From Tannerellaceae bacterium (GTDB lineage: Bacteria; Bacteroidota; Bacteroidia; Bacteroidales; Tannerellaceae): 27,270 nt of DNA. Below the pieces are notes generated by a model. The model had not been told where the DNA came from, did not search any database, and saw only the letters and a program-made list of their open reading frames with translations. The number at the start of each line of letters is the position of its first letter. The first letter of the stretch is position 1. Both the position numbers and the translations under genes were made by a program. Location: assembly GCA_031267205.1 (NCBI GenBank), contig JAIRZN010000013.1, positions 1 through 27,270 of the forward strand. The letters run 5' to 3'. Below, piece by piece: positions 8,505-16,556 of the stretch.

Positions 8505-9710
8505 TTACTCGCTTTTAATTACTCCGGCAGGATTGCCGCCTTTCAATACCTGTATAAGGACGGCCAGTATCAAGACAACAGTCACGCCTCCTCCGCAAAC
8601 GGCGAACAGGCGAAGCAGCTCCGGCATCCCAATCCCTACATCCAACAGCTTAGATAAAAACGGGCGGGCGATGGCTATAAGACAACCGGCCAACAGCATC
8701 GCAGGGAGGATAGAGAAGGCCAGCTCGGACAGCTTCTGCGCCATGAACCGCCCGTTAGTCGCATACGTCGTGCCTATGCGTAGCCCATGTCTGCGGCCGC
8801 GAAAAAGGTCAAGGTGCAGGTTCAAGCAGTTGAACATTGCGCCGAACAGCAGTAGCGCGCCGGCAGCGACAAACAGGCGTATAAATATCAACGCAAACAC
8901 GCCGGGAGTGAGGCTGTGGCGGACGTCGCTCAACGGCTCCATCCCAATCCCTATACGGTCGCCGGCGCCAATCCGCGAGGTGAAATCGCGCAGTAGCCCG
9001 GCCAGTTCGCCGGCGTCGGAACCGGGGTGTAGCCTGACGTACATCTGGGCGTTGAACTGCCCCCACTGCATCTCCTCCGGCAAACTTGCAATGCCCTGGA
9101 ATATATCGTTAAAAAGGATGGCGTCAAACGGAAGGTTAGTGTTCGGCGGCGGGTCTTTGACAACAGCCGTTACCGTGTAAGGCGGATTAAAGAAATAAAG
9201 CGTGCTCTGCACCGGCTGACCGACGGCTTTTACAGCATCGCCGAACATACGCGCGGCTGCGCTTTCGGTAAGTACGATGTCGCCGGCAACCTGCAACGGA
9301 CGCCCTGCATCGCCGCTGATAAACTCCTGCTCGAAAACCCGGAAGAAAGAGTTGTTACCGGTATTTATCGTTTGCAAGCGTATGTGCGGCAAGGCGTCGG
9401 TACTGCAATTGTTCGACTCGGCGAAAAAAACGGCGGAAGTCTCCGTTCCCGGAATATGTTCGTGCATCTTACGTTCCAGAATGCCCGGCGCCAGTTCGTT
9501 AACCTTCCCCGATAGCTTGTCCACAGCATAGATACGGTAAATCAGCGCAGCGCCGGGGTAAAAACTATCGTAAGACGTCTCATACCGAACCCAATAGAGC
9601 GCAGGAACGAAGCAGGCAATCCCGAACGCCAGCCCGAAAACGGCCGTGAGCGACCGCCTGCTGTGTTTCCGCATATTGCGCCAGGCTACTTTAATATAAT
9701 GTGTAAGCAT
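8505..9710 (-). CDS. half-size FtsX/MacB-type ABC transporter permease
   Basis: The reading frame is open from 9755, but the typical family N-terminus (MLTHYIKVAWRNMRKH) starts at the ATG at 9710, so a 401-aa product is called. The layout is one N-terminal membrane segment (about residues 20-42), a large MacB-like periplasmic domain (about 45-275), then three membrane segments (about 285-310, 330-350, 365-390) and the terminal GGNPAGVIKSE, similar to the usual NP-V-xx-I/L-K end of these permeases. Many Bacteroidetes relatives are about 800 aa with two such modules; this is a single module, so it must dimerise or pair with another half. No ATPase gene is nearby. It is the first gene of the minus-strand operon and starts 43 bases from a -7 box in the inverted-repeat element. 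Confidence 0.8.
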   Translation of the reverse strand: MLTHYIKVAWRNMRKHSRRSLTAVFGLAFGIACFVPALYWVRYETSYDSFYPGAALIYRIYAVDKLSGKVNELAPGILERKMHEHIPGTETSAVFFAESNNCSTDALPHIRLQTINTGNNSFFRVFEQEFISGDAGRPLQVAGDIVLTESAAARMFGDAVKAVGQPVQSTLYFFNPPYTVTAVVKDPPPNTNLPFDAILFNDIFQGIASLPEEMQWGQFNAQMYVRLHPGSDAGELAGLLRDFTSRIGAGDRIGIGMEPLSDVRHSLTPGVFALIFIRLFVAAGALLLFGAMFNCLNLHLDLFRGRRHGLRIGTTYATNGRFMAQKLSELAFSILPAMLLAGCLIAIARPFLSKLLDVGIGMPELLRLFAVCGGGVTVVLILAVLIQVLKGGNPAGVIKSE

Positions 9711-9752
9711 AATAAAATCAAATTTGTAATCGTAATTGGGTTTGTGACTATG

Positions 9753-9760
9753 CAAATATA
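9753..9760 (-). promoter_or_regulatory. -7 box TATATTTG for the permease-namZ-dehydrogenase operon
   Basis: Read on the minus strand, TATATTTG fits the Bacteroidetes -7 consensus TAnnTTTG and lies 42 bases upstream of the permease ATG. It is in the left arm of the inverted-repeat element. No convincing -33 TTTG was found. It also shows that the longer permease reading frame from 9755 would start at the promoter, which supports the start at 9710. Confidence 0.5.
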
Positions 9761-9903
9761 CACTATTAGGCCGTAATAACGCACGGATGGATAAAAACGG
9801 CAGGTTTCTTCCCCCTACAAGATTGTTCCCTTCTTTGAATATATTCCCGTAGAAGGAAGACGGGCATTTTTATTCGCCTGTGCATTATTACGGCTTTATA
9901 ATG

Positions 9904-9911
9904 TATCTTTG
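9904..9911 (+). promoter_or_regulatory. -7 box TATCTTTG for the kduID operon
   Basis: TATCTTTG matches TAnnTTTG, in the right arm of the inverted-repeat element, 18 bases before the kduI ATG. The transcript leader would be very short. A -33 TTTG is not evident. Confidence 0.5.
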
Positions 9912-9929
9912 CTGAAATAAATTTAATTC

Positions 9930-10772
9930 ATGAAAACGAATATCGAAGAACGCTGGGGCACGCACCCCGGCGATGTGAAGAAGTATGATACGACTCAATT
10001 ACGCAGGGAGTTTTTGGTAGAAAAACTCTTCGTGGCCGACGCCGTGGGGATGACCTATACGCACAACGACCGGCTTATTATCGGCGGGGCGTTGCCGGTG
10101 AAGGAATCGCTGACGCTGGGGACACCCGGTCTGATACGCTCCCTGTATTTCTGCGAAAGGAGAGAGGTCGGTATCATATGCACCGGCGGCGAGGGGAGTG
10201 TCGTCGTCGACGGCAAGGAGTATATGATGGGATTTAAAGACGCCCTCTACGTGGGTAGGGGGACAAGGGATATTGTCTTCAAAAGCGCTGACTCCGACCA
10301 TCCGGCCAAGTATTATTTCGCCTCGGCTCCCGCCCACAGGGATTGCCCGACGACACAGGTTACGCCCTCAATGCGCCGCACGCGCGAGTTGGGGGCAAAG
10401 GCGACGTCCAACGAAAGGACGCTCAACCAGATTATACTCAGCGAGATTGTCGACTGCTGTCAGTTGCAGATGGGCCTGACGGAAATAAAGGAGGGCAGCG
10501 TCTGGAACACCATGCCTCCGCATACGCATTCGCGCAGGATGGAAGCTTACTTCTACTTCAACGTTCCACAGGGTCAGTCGGTATGTCATTTTATGGGGCA
10601 GCCGGGCGAGACGAGGCATATCTTCGTCGGTAATGACCAAGCCGTCATATCCCCCTCCTGGTCGATACACTCCGCCGCCGGCACAAGCAATTACGCCTTT
10701 ATCTGGGCCATGTGCGGCGAAAACTTGGATTACGACGACATGGATACCTTCACGGCAGACACTTTGAGATGA
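9930..10772 (+). CDS. kduI: 5-dehydro-4-deoxy-D-glucuronate isomerase KduI
   Basis: KduI is a cytoplasmic zinc isomerase that converts 5-keto-4-deoxyuronate, the product of unsaturated uronate released from pectin or glycosaminoglycans, to 2-keto-3-deoxygluconate-type hexosulosonate. The 280-aa length is typical. The cupin metal ligands are visible: His198 and His200 in MPPHTHSRRMEAYFYF, Glu205 in the same motif, and His247 in SWSIHSAAG. These are offset by two from the described E. coli ligands (196, 198, 203, 245). kduD follows 30 bases later, completing the isomerase-reductase pair. ATG at 9930 gives the family N-terminus. Confidence 0.97.
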   Translation: MKTNIEERWGTHPGDVKKYDTTQLRREFLVEKLFVADAVGMTYTHNDRLIIGGALPVKESLTLGTPGLIRSLYFCERREVGIICTGGEGSVVVDGKEYMMGFKDALYVGRGTRDIVFKSADSDHPAKYYFASAPAHRDCPTTQVTPSMRRTRELGAKATSNERTLNQIILSEIVDCCQLQMGLTEIKEGSVWNTMPPHTHSRRMEAYFYFNVPQGQSVCHFMGQPGETRHIFVGNDQAVISPSWSIHSAAGTSNYAFIWAMCGENLDYDDMDTFTADTLR

Positions 10773-10802
10773 GTATAAAACTATAAAAAAGATGAGAGAA
10801 AC

Positions 10803-11582
10803 ATGAGAAATCAATTTTCTTTGGAAGGAAGGGTAGCGCTCGTAACGGGCGGCTCCTACGGGATAGGATTCGCCATCGCCTCGGCCTTTGCAGGGGCGGG
10901 AGCGACAATCGTCTTCAACGACATCAACAGGGAGATTGTCGACAAAGGTCTCGAAGCCTATGCCCTCGATAACATAAAAGCCCGCGGATACGTATGCGAC
11001 GTTACGGACGAAGACCGTGTGAAGGATATGGTTGCCTGCATAGAGCGCGAGGTCGGCATAATAGACATCCTCGTAAACAACGCCGGGATTATCCGCCGTG
11101 TGCCGATGACGGAGATGCCCGCCGGCGACTTTCGCAACGTAATCGACGTAGACCTTGTCGCCCCTTTCATAGTAGCCAAGGCCGTGCTTCCGTCCATGAT
11201 AAAGAAGGGCGGGGGGAAGATTATCAACATCTGCTCGATGATGAGCGAACTGGGCCGCGAGACGGTATCGGCCTACGCCGCCGCTAAAGGAGGCCTGAAG
11301 ATGCTGACCCGCAATATAGCCTCCGAGTACGGAGCCTACAACATACAGTGCAACGGTATCGGACCAGGCTACATCTCAACCCCACAGACAGCCCCACTCC
11401 GCGAGCCCGGCCATCCGTTCGACGCCTTCATCATATCCAAGACGCCGGCCGCACGCTGGGGGATGCCGGAAGACTTGCAAGGCCCGGCTATCTTCCTCGC
11501 CTCGGAAGCTTCGGACTTCGTCAACGGACACATCCTCTACGTCGACGGCGGTATCCTCGCCTACATAGGCAAACAACCCTGA
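10803..11582 (+). CDS. kduD: 2-dehydro-3-deoxy-D-gluconate 5-dehydrogenase KduD (SDR family)
   Basis: KduD reduces or oxidises the hexosulosonate made by KduI, giving 2-keto-3-deoxygluconate that KdgK and KdgA then process. The 259-aa protein is a classical short-chain dehydrogenase: nucleotide motif TGGSYGIG (15-22), NNAG (92-95), catalytic Ser145, and the Tyr158-x3-Lys162 pair in SAYAAAKGG. The segments FILxSKTPAxRWGxPEDLxGPA and the glycine-rich C-terminal region match KduD rather than FabG. It lies between kduI and a secreted CBM9-like gene, each 30 bases apart, indicating one transcript. Confidence 0.95.
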   Translation: MRNQFSLEGRVALVTGGSYGIGFAIASAFAGAGATIVFNDINREIVDKGLEAYALDNIKARGYVCDVTDEDRVKDMVACIEREVGIIDILVNNAGIIRRVPMTEMPAGDFRNVIDVDLVAPFIVAKAVLPSMIKKGGGKIINICSMMSELGRETVSAYAAAKGGLKMLTRNIASEYGAYNIQCNGIGPGYISTPQTAPLREPGHPFDAFIISKTPAARWGMPEDLQGPAIFLASEASDFVNGHILYVDGGILAYIGKQP

Positions 11583-11612
11583 AAGCATATGCACATTAAT
11601 ATATCTTATAGT

Positions 11613-12719
11613 ATGAAAACACTTGTCTTTATTGCAACTTTACTGATGACCTCCGCCGCTGCATACGCACAGCAGGTCAGCCGGGAGAAACCGGTCGTTT
11701 ATGAAATGCACGCGCCGTACGCCCCCTCGACCTACGTGTGCTACAAGCTCCCCGCTCCCATCACGATAGACGGGAGAATCTCCCCCGAAGAATGGGACGC
11801 CGTTCCCTGGACGGATAATTTTGTGGATATGATGGGCGACAAAGGCCCTGCGCCGTATCTGCAGACAAAGGTGAAGATGGCTTACAACGACGACGGCATC
11901 TACTTCGCCGTCTGGATGGAAGAGCCGCACATATGGGCCACCTTTACGCGCCACGACGCCCCGCTGTATCAGGAAAACGCCTTTGAGTTCTTCATCGACC
12001 CCTCCAACAGTACGCACAATTACCTGGAATATGAAATAAACGCGCTCGGCACGGAATGGGATCTCTTCCTCAACAAACCTTACCGCGACGCGCCCATGAT
12101 TACGCTCAGCGATTGGGAATTTATCGGCATGAAATCGGCCGTACACATTGACGGTACGGTGAACGATCCCAAGGATACGGACAAGTCCTGGAGCGTAGAG
12201 ATATTCATACCATGGCGCTCGCTTTACCAGGTAGCCAACCTTAGGCGCAACAAACCGGCGGACGGCGACCAGATGCGTGTTAACTTCCAGCGCGTAGAAT
12301 GGCGCCTTGATGTACGTGAAGGTAAATACGTGAAAGCGCCCCTGCCCGGCGAAGAACGCATCCGCTCGCACTTCTGGCTCTGGTCGCCAATCGAGGCCGG
12401 CACATCCCATGCGCCGGAGTACTGGGGATACGTGCAGTTCACGGATAAAACGGCAGGCAGCGAAATAGTCCCTTTCGTAAAGAATCCCGACGAAGATATT
12501 CGCTGGGCGTTGCGCAACCTCTACTTCCGCCAGGCGGAATACCGCAGAGCTACCGGCTCCTACGCCACAACCATCGCGGAATTGAAGCCGGAAGAAGTAT
12601 GCACGCCCGAACAAGCTAAGGCGTTAACCATGCACACCACCCCATCTTTCTACGAAATTATCCTGCCTGCAGGCGGGAAGACCTGGCACATCAGCCACGA
12701 CGGATTAGTATGGCAATAA
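11613..12719 (+). CDS. secreted carbohydrate-binding family 9-like protein
   Basis: The frame opens at 11589, but the signal peptide MKTLVFIATLLMTSAAAYA begins at the ATG at 11613, so a 368-aa precursor is called, cleaved before QQVS. Residues about 40-240 form a CBM9/DOMON-like beta-sandwich: ITIDGRISPEEWDAVPWTDNF, VKMAYNDDGIYFAVWMEEPHIWATF, and FEFFIDPSNSTHNYLEYEINALGTEWDLF. The C-terminal portion (FRQAEYRRATGSYATTIAEL) is seen in Bacteroidetes homologues next to uronate or rhamnogalacturonan genes. No glycosidase catalytic domain is apparent. Third gene of the kdu transcript, so a role in binding or handling uronic-acid polysaccharide in the periplasm is likely; ligand unknown. Confidence 0.82.
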   Translation: MKTLVFIATLLMTSAAAYAQQVSREKPVVYEMHAPYAPSTYVCYKLPAPITIDGRISPEEWDAVPWTDNFVDMMGDKGPAPYLQTKVKMAYNDDGIYFAVWMEEPHIWATFTRHDAPLYQENAFEFFIDPSNSTHNYLEYEINALGTEWDLFLNKPYRDAPMITLSDWEFIGMKSAVHIDGTVNDPKDTDKSWSVEIFIPWRSLYQVANLRRNKPADGDQMRVNFQRVEWRLDVREGKYVKAPLPGEERIRSHFWLWSPIEAGTSHAPEYWGYVQFTDKTAGSEIVPFVKNPDEDIRWALRNLYFRQAEYRRATGSYATTIAELKPEEVCTPEQAKALTMHTTPSFYEIILPAGGKTWHISHDGLVWQ

Positions 12720-12728
12720 CCCCCGCCC

Positions 12729-12753
12729 CGCCTCCCTTTTCAACAGGGAGGCG
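12729..12753 (+). terminator. hairpin terminator after the kdu operon
   Basis: A perfect 9-bp stem, CGCCTCCCT paired with AGGGAGGCG around a 7-base loop, starts ten bases after the stop codon. CCCC and GGGG flank it and could extend the stem. The T-rich run begins about 17 bases past the inner stem, so it is not a textbook intrinsic terminator. Confidence 0.6.
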
Positions 12754-12813
12754 CCTGGAAGGGGATGTATTGTTTTTTTTCTTATTAAATCGTTAAAGGG
12801 AATTATATTTTCA

Positions 12814-12821
12814 TATCTTTG
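12814..12821 (+). promoter_or_regulatory. -7 box TATCTTTG upstream of the Gln-rich barrel gene
   Basis: TATCTTTG fits TAnnTTTG. The start codon is 145 bases downstream, so the mRNA would have a leader of about 135 bases in which no gene or strong structure was recognised. No clear -33 element. Confidence 0.4.
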
Positions 12822-12965
12822 TCTCGGTAATATTATCATAAATATGAGAAGAAGGTGATATTTAATAAAGAGATTATTTGCATGAAACTAAGAACGAAGA
12901 CATCGTCGACAAGGGCGAACAAACAGACAGGCGAGTTCCATGCGGCCTTTTAAAATTTTTATCGT

Positions 12966-14078
12966 ATGAAAAAAGCATTGTTCATTTTTATCATGTTTGC
13001 AATGACCTTGCAGATAGCTTTTGCCCAAAGGGGTAGGATGGTGATTATTTATTTCCATAGCGGAAGCGTTATAAAAGGAGAGTTATCCAAAGTGCCGAAC
13101 GAGGAGAAATTCAGGCTTCAAACGCCTGACGGCGGCATCGTTCTGTTCACAAGCCAGGAAGTCAGGGACGTTCTCTACGAAGACGGAACAAGACCGGGCG
13201 CTAACCAGCCGCAATACCGGCAACAACAACCGCAGCAGCAACAACCGCAGCAACAATATCAACAGCGGCCGCCTCAACAACAATACCAACAGCAACAGCA
13301 ACAGCAACAGGGCGTCCGCCCGCAAAACAACGGAGCAACGCGGGTAGACCCTAAAGCAGAGGAGGAAGAAATATACGACGACGAAGAAGAATACTATGAC
13401 GATGATGAATACTATGACGATTCGGAGACGGAATACATTGATGAAACGCCGGCCCGTTCCCGTCAGGCTAAAAAAGAAGCCGCACCTGAGGCGCCTGACC
13501 TTAGTTTCAGGCCGGGGTACCATGGTTTTGTAGATTTCGGTTACACAATAGGGTTAGGGGATTCGACTAACGCCTTCAGCCGTATGGAGTTTACAATAAC
13601 GCAAGGATACCAGCTAACGTCAGCGCTCTTTGTCGGCATAGGCACGGGCGCACACCTCTACTCCGACAGCGTCAAACTCAATAAAATCGTAGACGGCAAG
13701 CAGGTCGACAACTGCTACCTATCGTATGTATTCCCCGTCTTCGTCGATGTACGGTATAACTTCTCCAATGGAACCATAAGGCCTTTCGGAGCAATTAAGG
13801 CGGGATACAGCTTAGGCCTCTCAAAAACGTCAAGCGAAACGCTCAAAGATGGAGTGACAAGCAGGAGGACGGAATACAAAGCCGAAACGCTGGGATTTTA
13901 CATAGCTCCATCCGTAGGCGCAAAGTTTCAGATGGGACCAATAGCTCTTAACATCGGAGTGGGATACACGATGCAGACGTGCAATAGCGAAACGTTCAAG
14001 GCTAACGATACTAATGTCAAGATAAGTAAGATGAACATAATGGGAGGAGTCACTCTCAAGGCCGGGTTGGAGTTCTAA
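12966..14078 (+). CDS. outer-membrane beta-barrel protein with Gln-rich and acidic linker
   Basis: A 370-aa protein of unknown specific function. A signal peptide (residues 1-20, cleaved near FAQ) is followed by a short domain, IIYFHSGSVIKGELSKVPNE..LQTPDGGIVLFTSQEVRDVLYED (about 26-74). This is a common Bacteroidetes envelope module resembling the xxNGSxIKGxIxEQxPN type. A Gln/Pro-rich low-complexity linker (about 80-115) comes next, then an Asp/Glu/Tyr-rich stretch (about 133-158). The last 190 residues alternate hydrophobic and polar residues with Gly and aromatics and end in ..GGVTLKAGLEF, a terminal Phe typical of outer-membrane barrels. The Gln tract is coded by CAA/CAG runs prone to slippage. 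Monocistronic, convergent with priA. Confidence 0.75.
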   Translation: MKKALFIFIMFAMTLQIAFAQRGRMVIIYFHSGSVIKGELSKVPNEEKFRLQTPDGGIVLFTSQEVRDVLYEDGTRPGANQPQYRQQQPQQQQPQQQYQQRPPQQQYQQQQQQQQGVRPQNNGATRVDPKAEEEEIYDDEEEYYDDDEYYDDSETEYIDETPARSRQAKKEAAPEAPDLSFRPGYHGFVDFGYTIGLGDSTNAFSRMEFTITQGYQLTSALFVGIGTGAHLYSDSVKLNKIVDGKQVDNCYLSYVFPVFVDVRYNFSNGTIRPFGAIKAGYSLGLSKTSSETLKDGVTSRRTEYKAETLGFYIAPSVGAKFQMGPIALNIGVGYTMQTCNSETFKANDTNVKISKMNIMGGVTLKAGLEF

Positions 14079-14086
14079 CCGCTTCA

Positions 14087-14104
14087 ACCCTGCCTACGCA
14101 GGGT
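14087..14104. terminator. short hairpin between convergent barrel gene and priA
   Basis: ACCCTGC and GCAGGGT form a 7-bp stem around CTAC. It overlaps the priA stop codon and lies eight bases beyond the stop of the barrel gene. A T-run is missing on both strands, so action as a bidirectional terminator is only suggested. Confidence 0.4.
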
Positions 14105-16556
14105 CTACATCATAATGAATCCGTAATTGCTTGAAAAGGAGGTGCTCGTACATGCTTGCGTGCACCTCTTCAAGTATCTCGCGGACGTGAGCCACGGCGG
14201 CTGTCGCCTCTATCTTCAGGAGAATCTTCCTTATATGAAAAGTCTGTATACGCATAACGGGCGGCGTTACAGGTCCAACTACACGCTCGCCAAGACGACT
14301 GCGCAGATTCTCGGCATAAAGAACCGACATCTCCTCCAAAGCCCCTTCGTTACGACTGCGCAGTACGATGAAAATCAACCTGAAATAAGGCGGATAGCGG
14401 AACAAGCTCCTCTCGCCGAGCTGGAGTTTAACCATCTCTTCAAACTCAAAGGCCTGAACCATGCGGATAACAGGATGTTCCGGCTGGGAGGTCTGTATGA
14501 CAACGACGCCGCGCTTCTCCCTTCGGCCGGATCGCCCGCTTACTTGAGCCATCAGTTGATAGGCGCGTTCGTGGGCGCGGAAGTCGGGGAAGTTCATCAG
14601 GTTGTCGGCATTGAGGACACCCGCCACCGTGACGTTACCGAAGTCAAGCCCCTTGGAAAGCATTTGTGTTCCTATCAGTATCTGTATCTTACCGTCATCA
14701 AAGTCGGAAAGTATACGCTCGTAAGCCGTGCGCGTATGAGCAGAGTCGAAATCCAAACGTTCTGCGCGAGCCGAAGGGAAGAGCGCCGCCACTTCTTCTT
14801 CCACCTTCTCCGTACCAAAGCCGAGCATCCTTAAACCGGTATGCCTGCACTGGGGGCATTCGCGGGGGAGCGGCGTCGCATAACCGCAATAATGGCATAC
14901 CAAGCGATTCTGCCTCTTGTGATAAGTCAGGCTTACGTCGCAGTTCATGCAATGAGGCGTCCAGCCGCAGCTTCTACATTCCATCATGGGAGCGAATCCC
15001 CGCCGGTTCTGGAACAATATAACCTGCTCGCCAAGCTCTAACGCCTTATTTATCTCATGAATCAACAAAGGGGAGAAAAGGCTGTCCTTCATGATTTTCT
15101 TACGCCTGAGCTCCTTAATATCCACGCTCATAACCTCAGGCGTCAGGCAGTTCCCGTAACGGGCATTCAATTTAACTAACCCGTATTTGCCGGTAAGCGC
15201 GTTATAATAGGAATCAATAGAAGGCGTGGCCGAAGCCAGGAGCGTCTTCCCGCCATGCATGTTCGCAAGTATGATCGCCACATTACGGGCATGATAGCGG
15301 GGGGCGGGGTCTTGTTGCTTGTAAGTGTTCTCGTGCTCCTCGTCTACGACAATCAGTCCCAGGTCATTAAACGGAAGGAATAAGGAAGACCTGACCCCAA
15401 GCACGAGCACAGGACTTTTATCCCTGAGGAGCCTGTTCCATACCTCCACCCTTTCGTTACCCGAAAAACCGGAATGATATACCAGCAGCTTGTCGCCAAA
15501 CAATTTGGACAAACGGCCCGTTATCTGTGTCGTGATAGCTATTTCGGGAAGAAGGAATAAGACTTGCCTCCCGTTTCCAAGCACGTCGTTTGCCAAATGG
15601 GCGTATATCTCCGTCTTGCCGCTGGAGGCCACACCGTGCAACAGGCAAACGTCTTTCGTCTTAAAAACATCGTAAATACCGTTATACGCCTGCTTCTGCG
15701 CCTCGCTGAGTATACTGAACGGCTGCACGCGGCATACGGTAGACCGCAAGCGTCCAACCTCTTTTTCATATCGCTCAAGTATGCCCCTGTTAAGCAGTCC
15801 GTCCAATACGGAAGTTGCGCACCCGCTATGCTCCAGCAATTCTTTTGACGAGATTTCCTTTTCCAATTGCGGGTTCAGGGCGTGACTTAAATCCAAGTAA
15901 CGCAGCAGAAGGGCCTCCTGCTTAGCCGCCCGTTTCAATCCGGCGAAAGCTTCCTGGAGGCTATCTTCATCGCGGCAGGTTTCCGACAGGCGTACAAAGG
16001 TTTGCTTCTTTGGAGTATAGCCTTTCTTCAGCTCCTCGCTCACCTCCACAGCGCCGCGCGCCATAAGGGAAGTTACCACAGGGACGACATTCCGCAATCC
16101 CGTCCTTTTTTCCAGTTCGGACAGCGTAAGCGCGGGTTTTATCCCAAAAGCGTCCAAAACCGACTGCTCGCCGGGGCGTAAAGGCGCGTCCGCCTCAAAG
16201 TCTTTATTGTATGCGACTAACGTCTCGCTCTCTAACTTCAGGCCTGAAGGAAGCGCCGCCTTATAAACATCGCCCATTTTACATATATAATAGGAAGCAA
16301 TCCACTCCCACAGGCGAAGCTGCGGACGGCGGAGAATGGGTGCGGCATCAAGAAGGGCGTATATGTCTTTAGTCTCGTAATCAGGATTTAGCGGACGTTC
16401 ATGTATGCGGAAAACAATAGCCGTATAATAACGCTTCTTCCCAAAATGAACGAGCGCCCTGCAACCTGGAACAAGGGCGCTCTCCAAATCGGCGGGAATA
16501 CGGTAAGTATACGTATCCTCCAACGGAAGCGGGAGTATAACTTCGGCGTACTTCAA
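14094..16556 (-). CDS. priA: primosomal replication-restart helicase PriA
   Basis: PriA recognises stalled forks, unwinds the lagging arm and starts primosome reloading. The 820-aa product is complete: an N-terminal 3'-DNA-binding domain from the family motif YAEVILPLPLEDTYTYRIP, Walker A GVASSGKTE near residue 310, DEEH box in VVDEEHENTYKQQDPAPRYHARN near 405, and eight zinc-binding cysteines in CRSCGWTPHCMNC..CHYCG..CPQC (about 525-570). Helicase motifs QMLSKGLDFGNVT and QVSGRSGR follow. The start is a TTG at 16554-16556, immediately after the TAA of the upstream barrel gene and in the same frame; no earlier start is possible without reading through that stop. Expression is therefore probably by termination and re-initiation on the barrel mRNA. 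Confidence 0.95.
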   Translation of the reverse strand: MKYAEVILPLPLEDTYTYRIPADLESALVPGCRALVHFGKKRYYTAIVFRIHERPLNPDYETKDIYALLDAAPILRRPQLRLWEWIASYYICKMGDVYKAALPSGLKLESETLVAYNKDFEADAPLRPGEQSVLDAFGIKPALTLSELEKRTGLRNVVPVVTSLMARGAVEVSEELKKGYTPKKQTFVRLSETCRDEDSLQEAFAGLKRAAKQEALLLRYLDLSHALNPQLEKEISSKELLEHSGCATSVLDGLLNRGILERYEKEVGRLRSTVCRVQPFSILSEAQKQAYNGIYDVFKTKDVCLLHGVASSGKTEIYAHLANDVLGNGRQVLFLLPEIAITTQITGRLSKLFGDKLLVYHSGFSGNERVEVWNRLLRDKSPVLVLGVRSSLFLPFNDLGLIVVDEEHENTYKQQDPAPRYHARNVAIILANMHGGKTLLASATPSIDSYYNALTGKYGLVKLNARYGNCLTPEVMSVDIKELRRKKIMKDSLFSPLLIHEINKALELGEQVILFQNRRGFAPMMECRSCGWTPHCMNCDVSLTYHKRQNRLVCHYCGYATPLPRECPQCRHTGLRMLGFGTEKVEEEVAALFPSARAERLDFDSAHTRTAYERILSDFDDGKIQILIGTQMLSKGLDFGNVTVAGVLNADNLMNFPDFRAHERAYQLMAQVSGRSGRREKRGVVVIQTSQPEHPVIRMVQAFEFEEMVKLQLGERSLFRYPPYFRLIFIVLRSRNEGALEEMSVLYAENLRSRLGERVVGPVTPPVMRIQTFHIRKILLKIEATAAVAHVREILEEVHASMYEHLLFKQLRIHYDVDPA

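Larger units (their letters stand above)
9752..9912. repeat. 161-bp inverted-repeat element carrying divergent promoters
   Basis: The two ends are imperfect inverted repeats of about 50 bp. The left arm starts GCAAATATACACTATTAGG and continues through CCGTAATAACGCAC. The reverse complement of the right arm starts GCAAAGATACATTATAAAG and continues through CCGTAATAATGCAC. The centre holds GAATATATTC, flanked by TTCCCTTCTTT on the left and CCCGTAGAAGG on the right. A second, rearranged copy is at 17236-17458. No clear target-site duplication and no ORF are visible. Each arm ends in an outward TAnnTTTG box. It could be a MITE-like element or a repeated regulatory module. Confidence 0.85.

Noticed and set aside
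9752..9912. Bona fide transposon with target duplication
   Set aside because: Inverted ends are clear, but no flanking direct repeat or transposase could be found, so only an element of unknown mobility is claimed.
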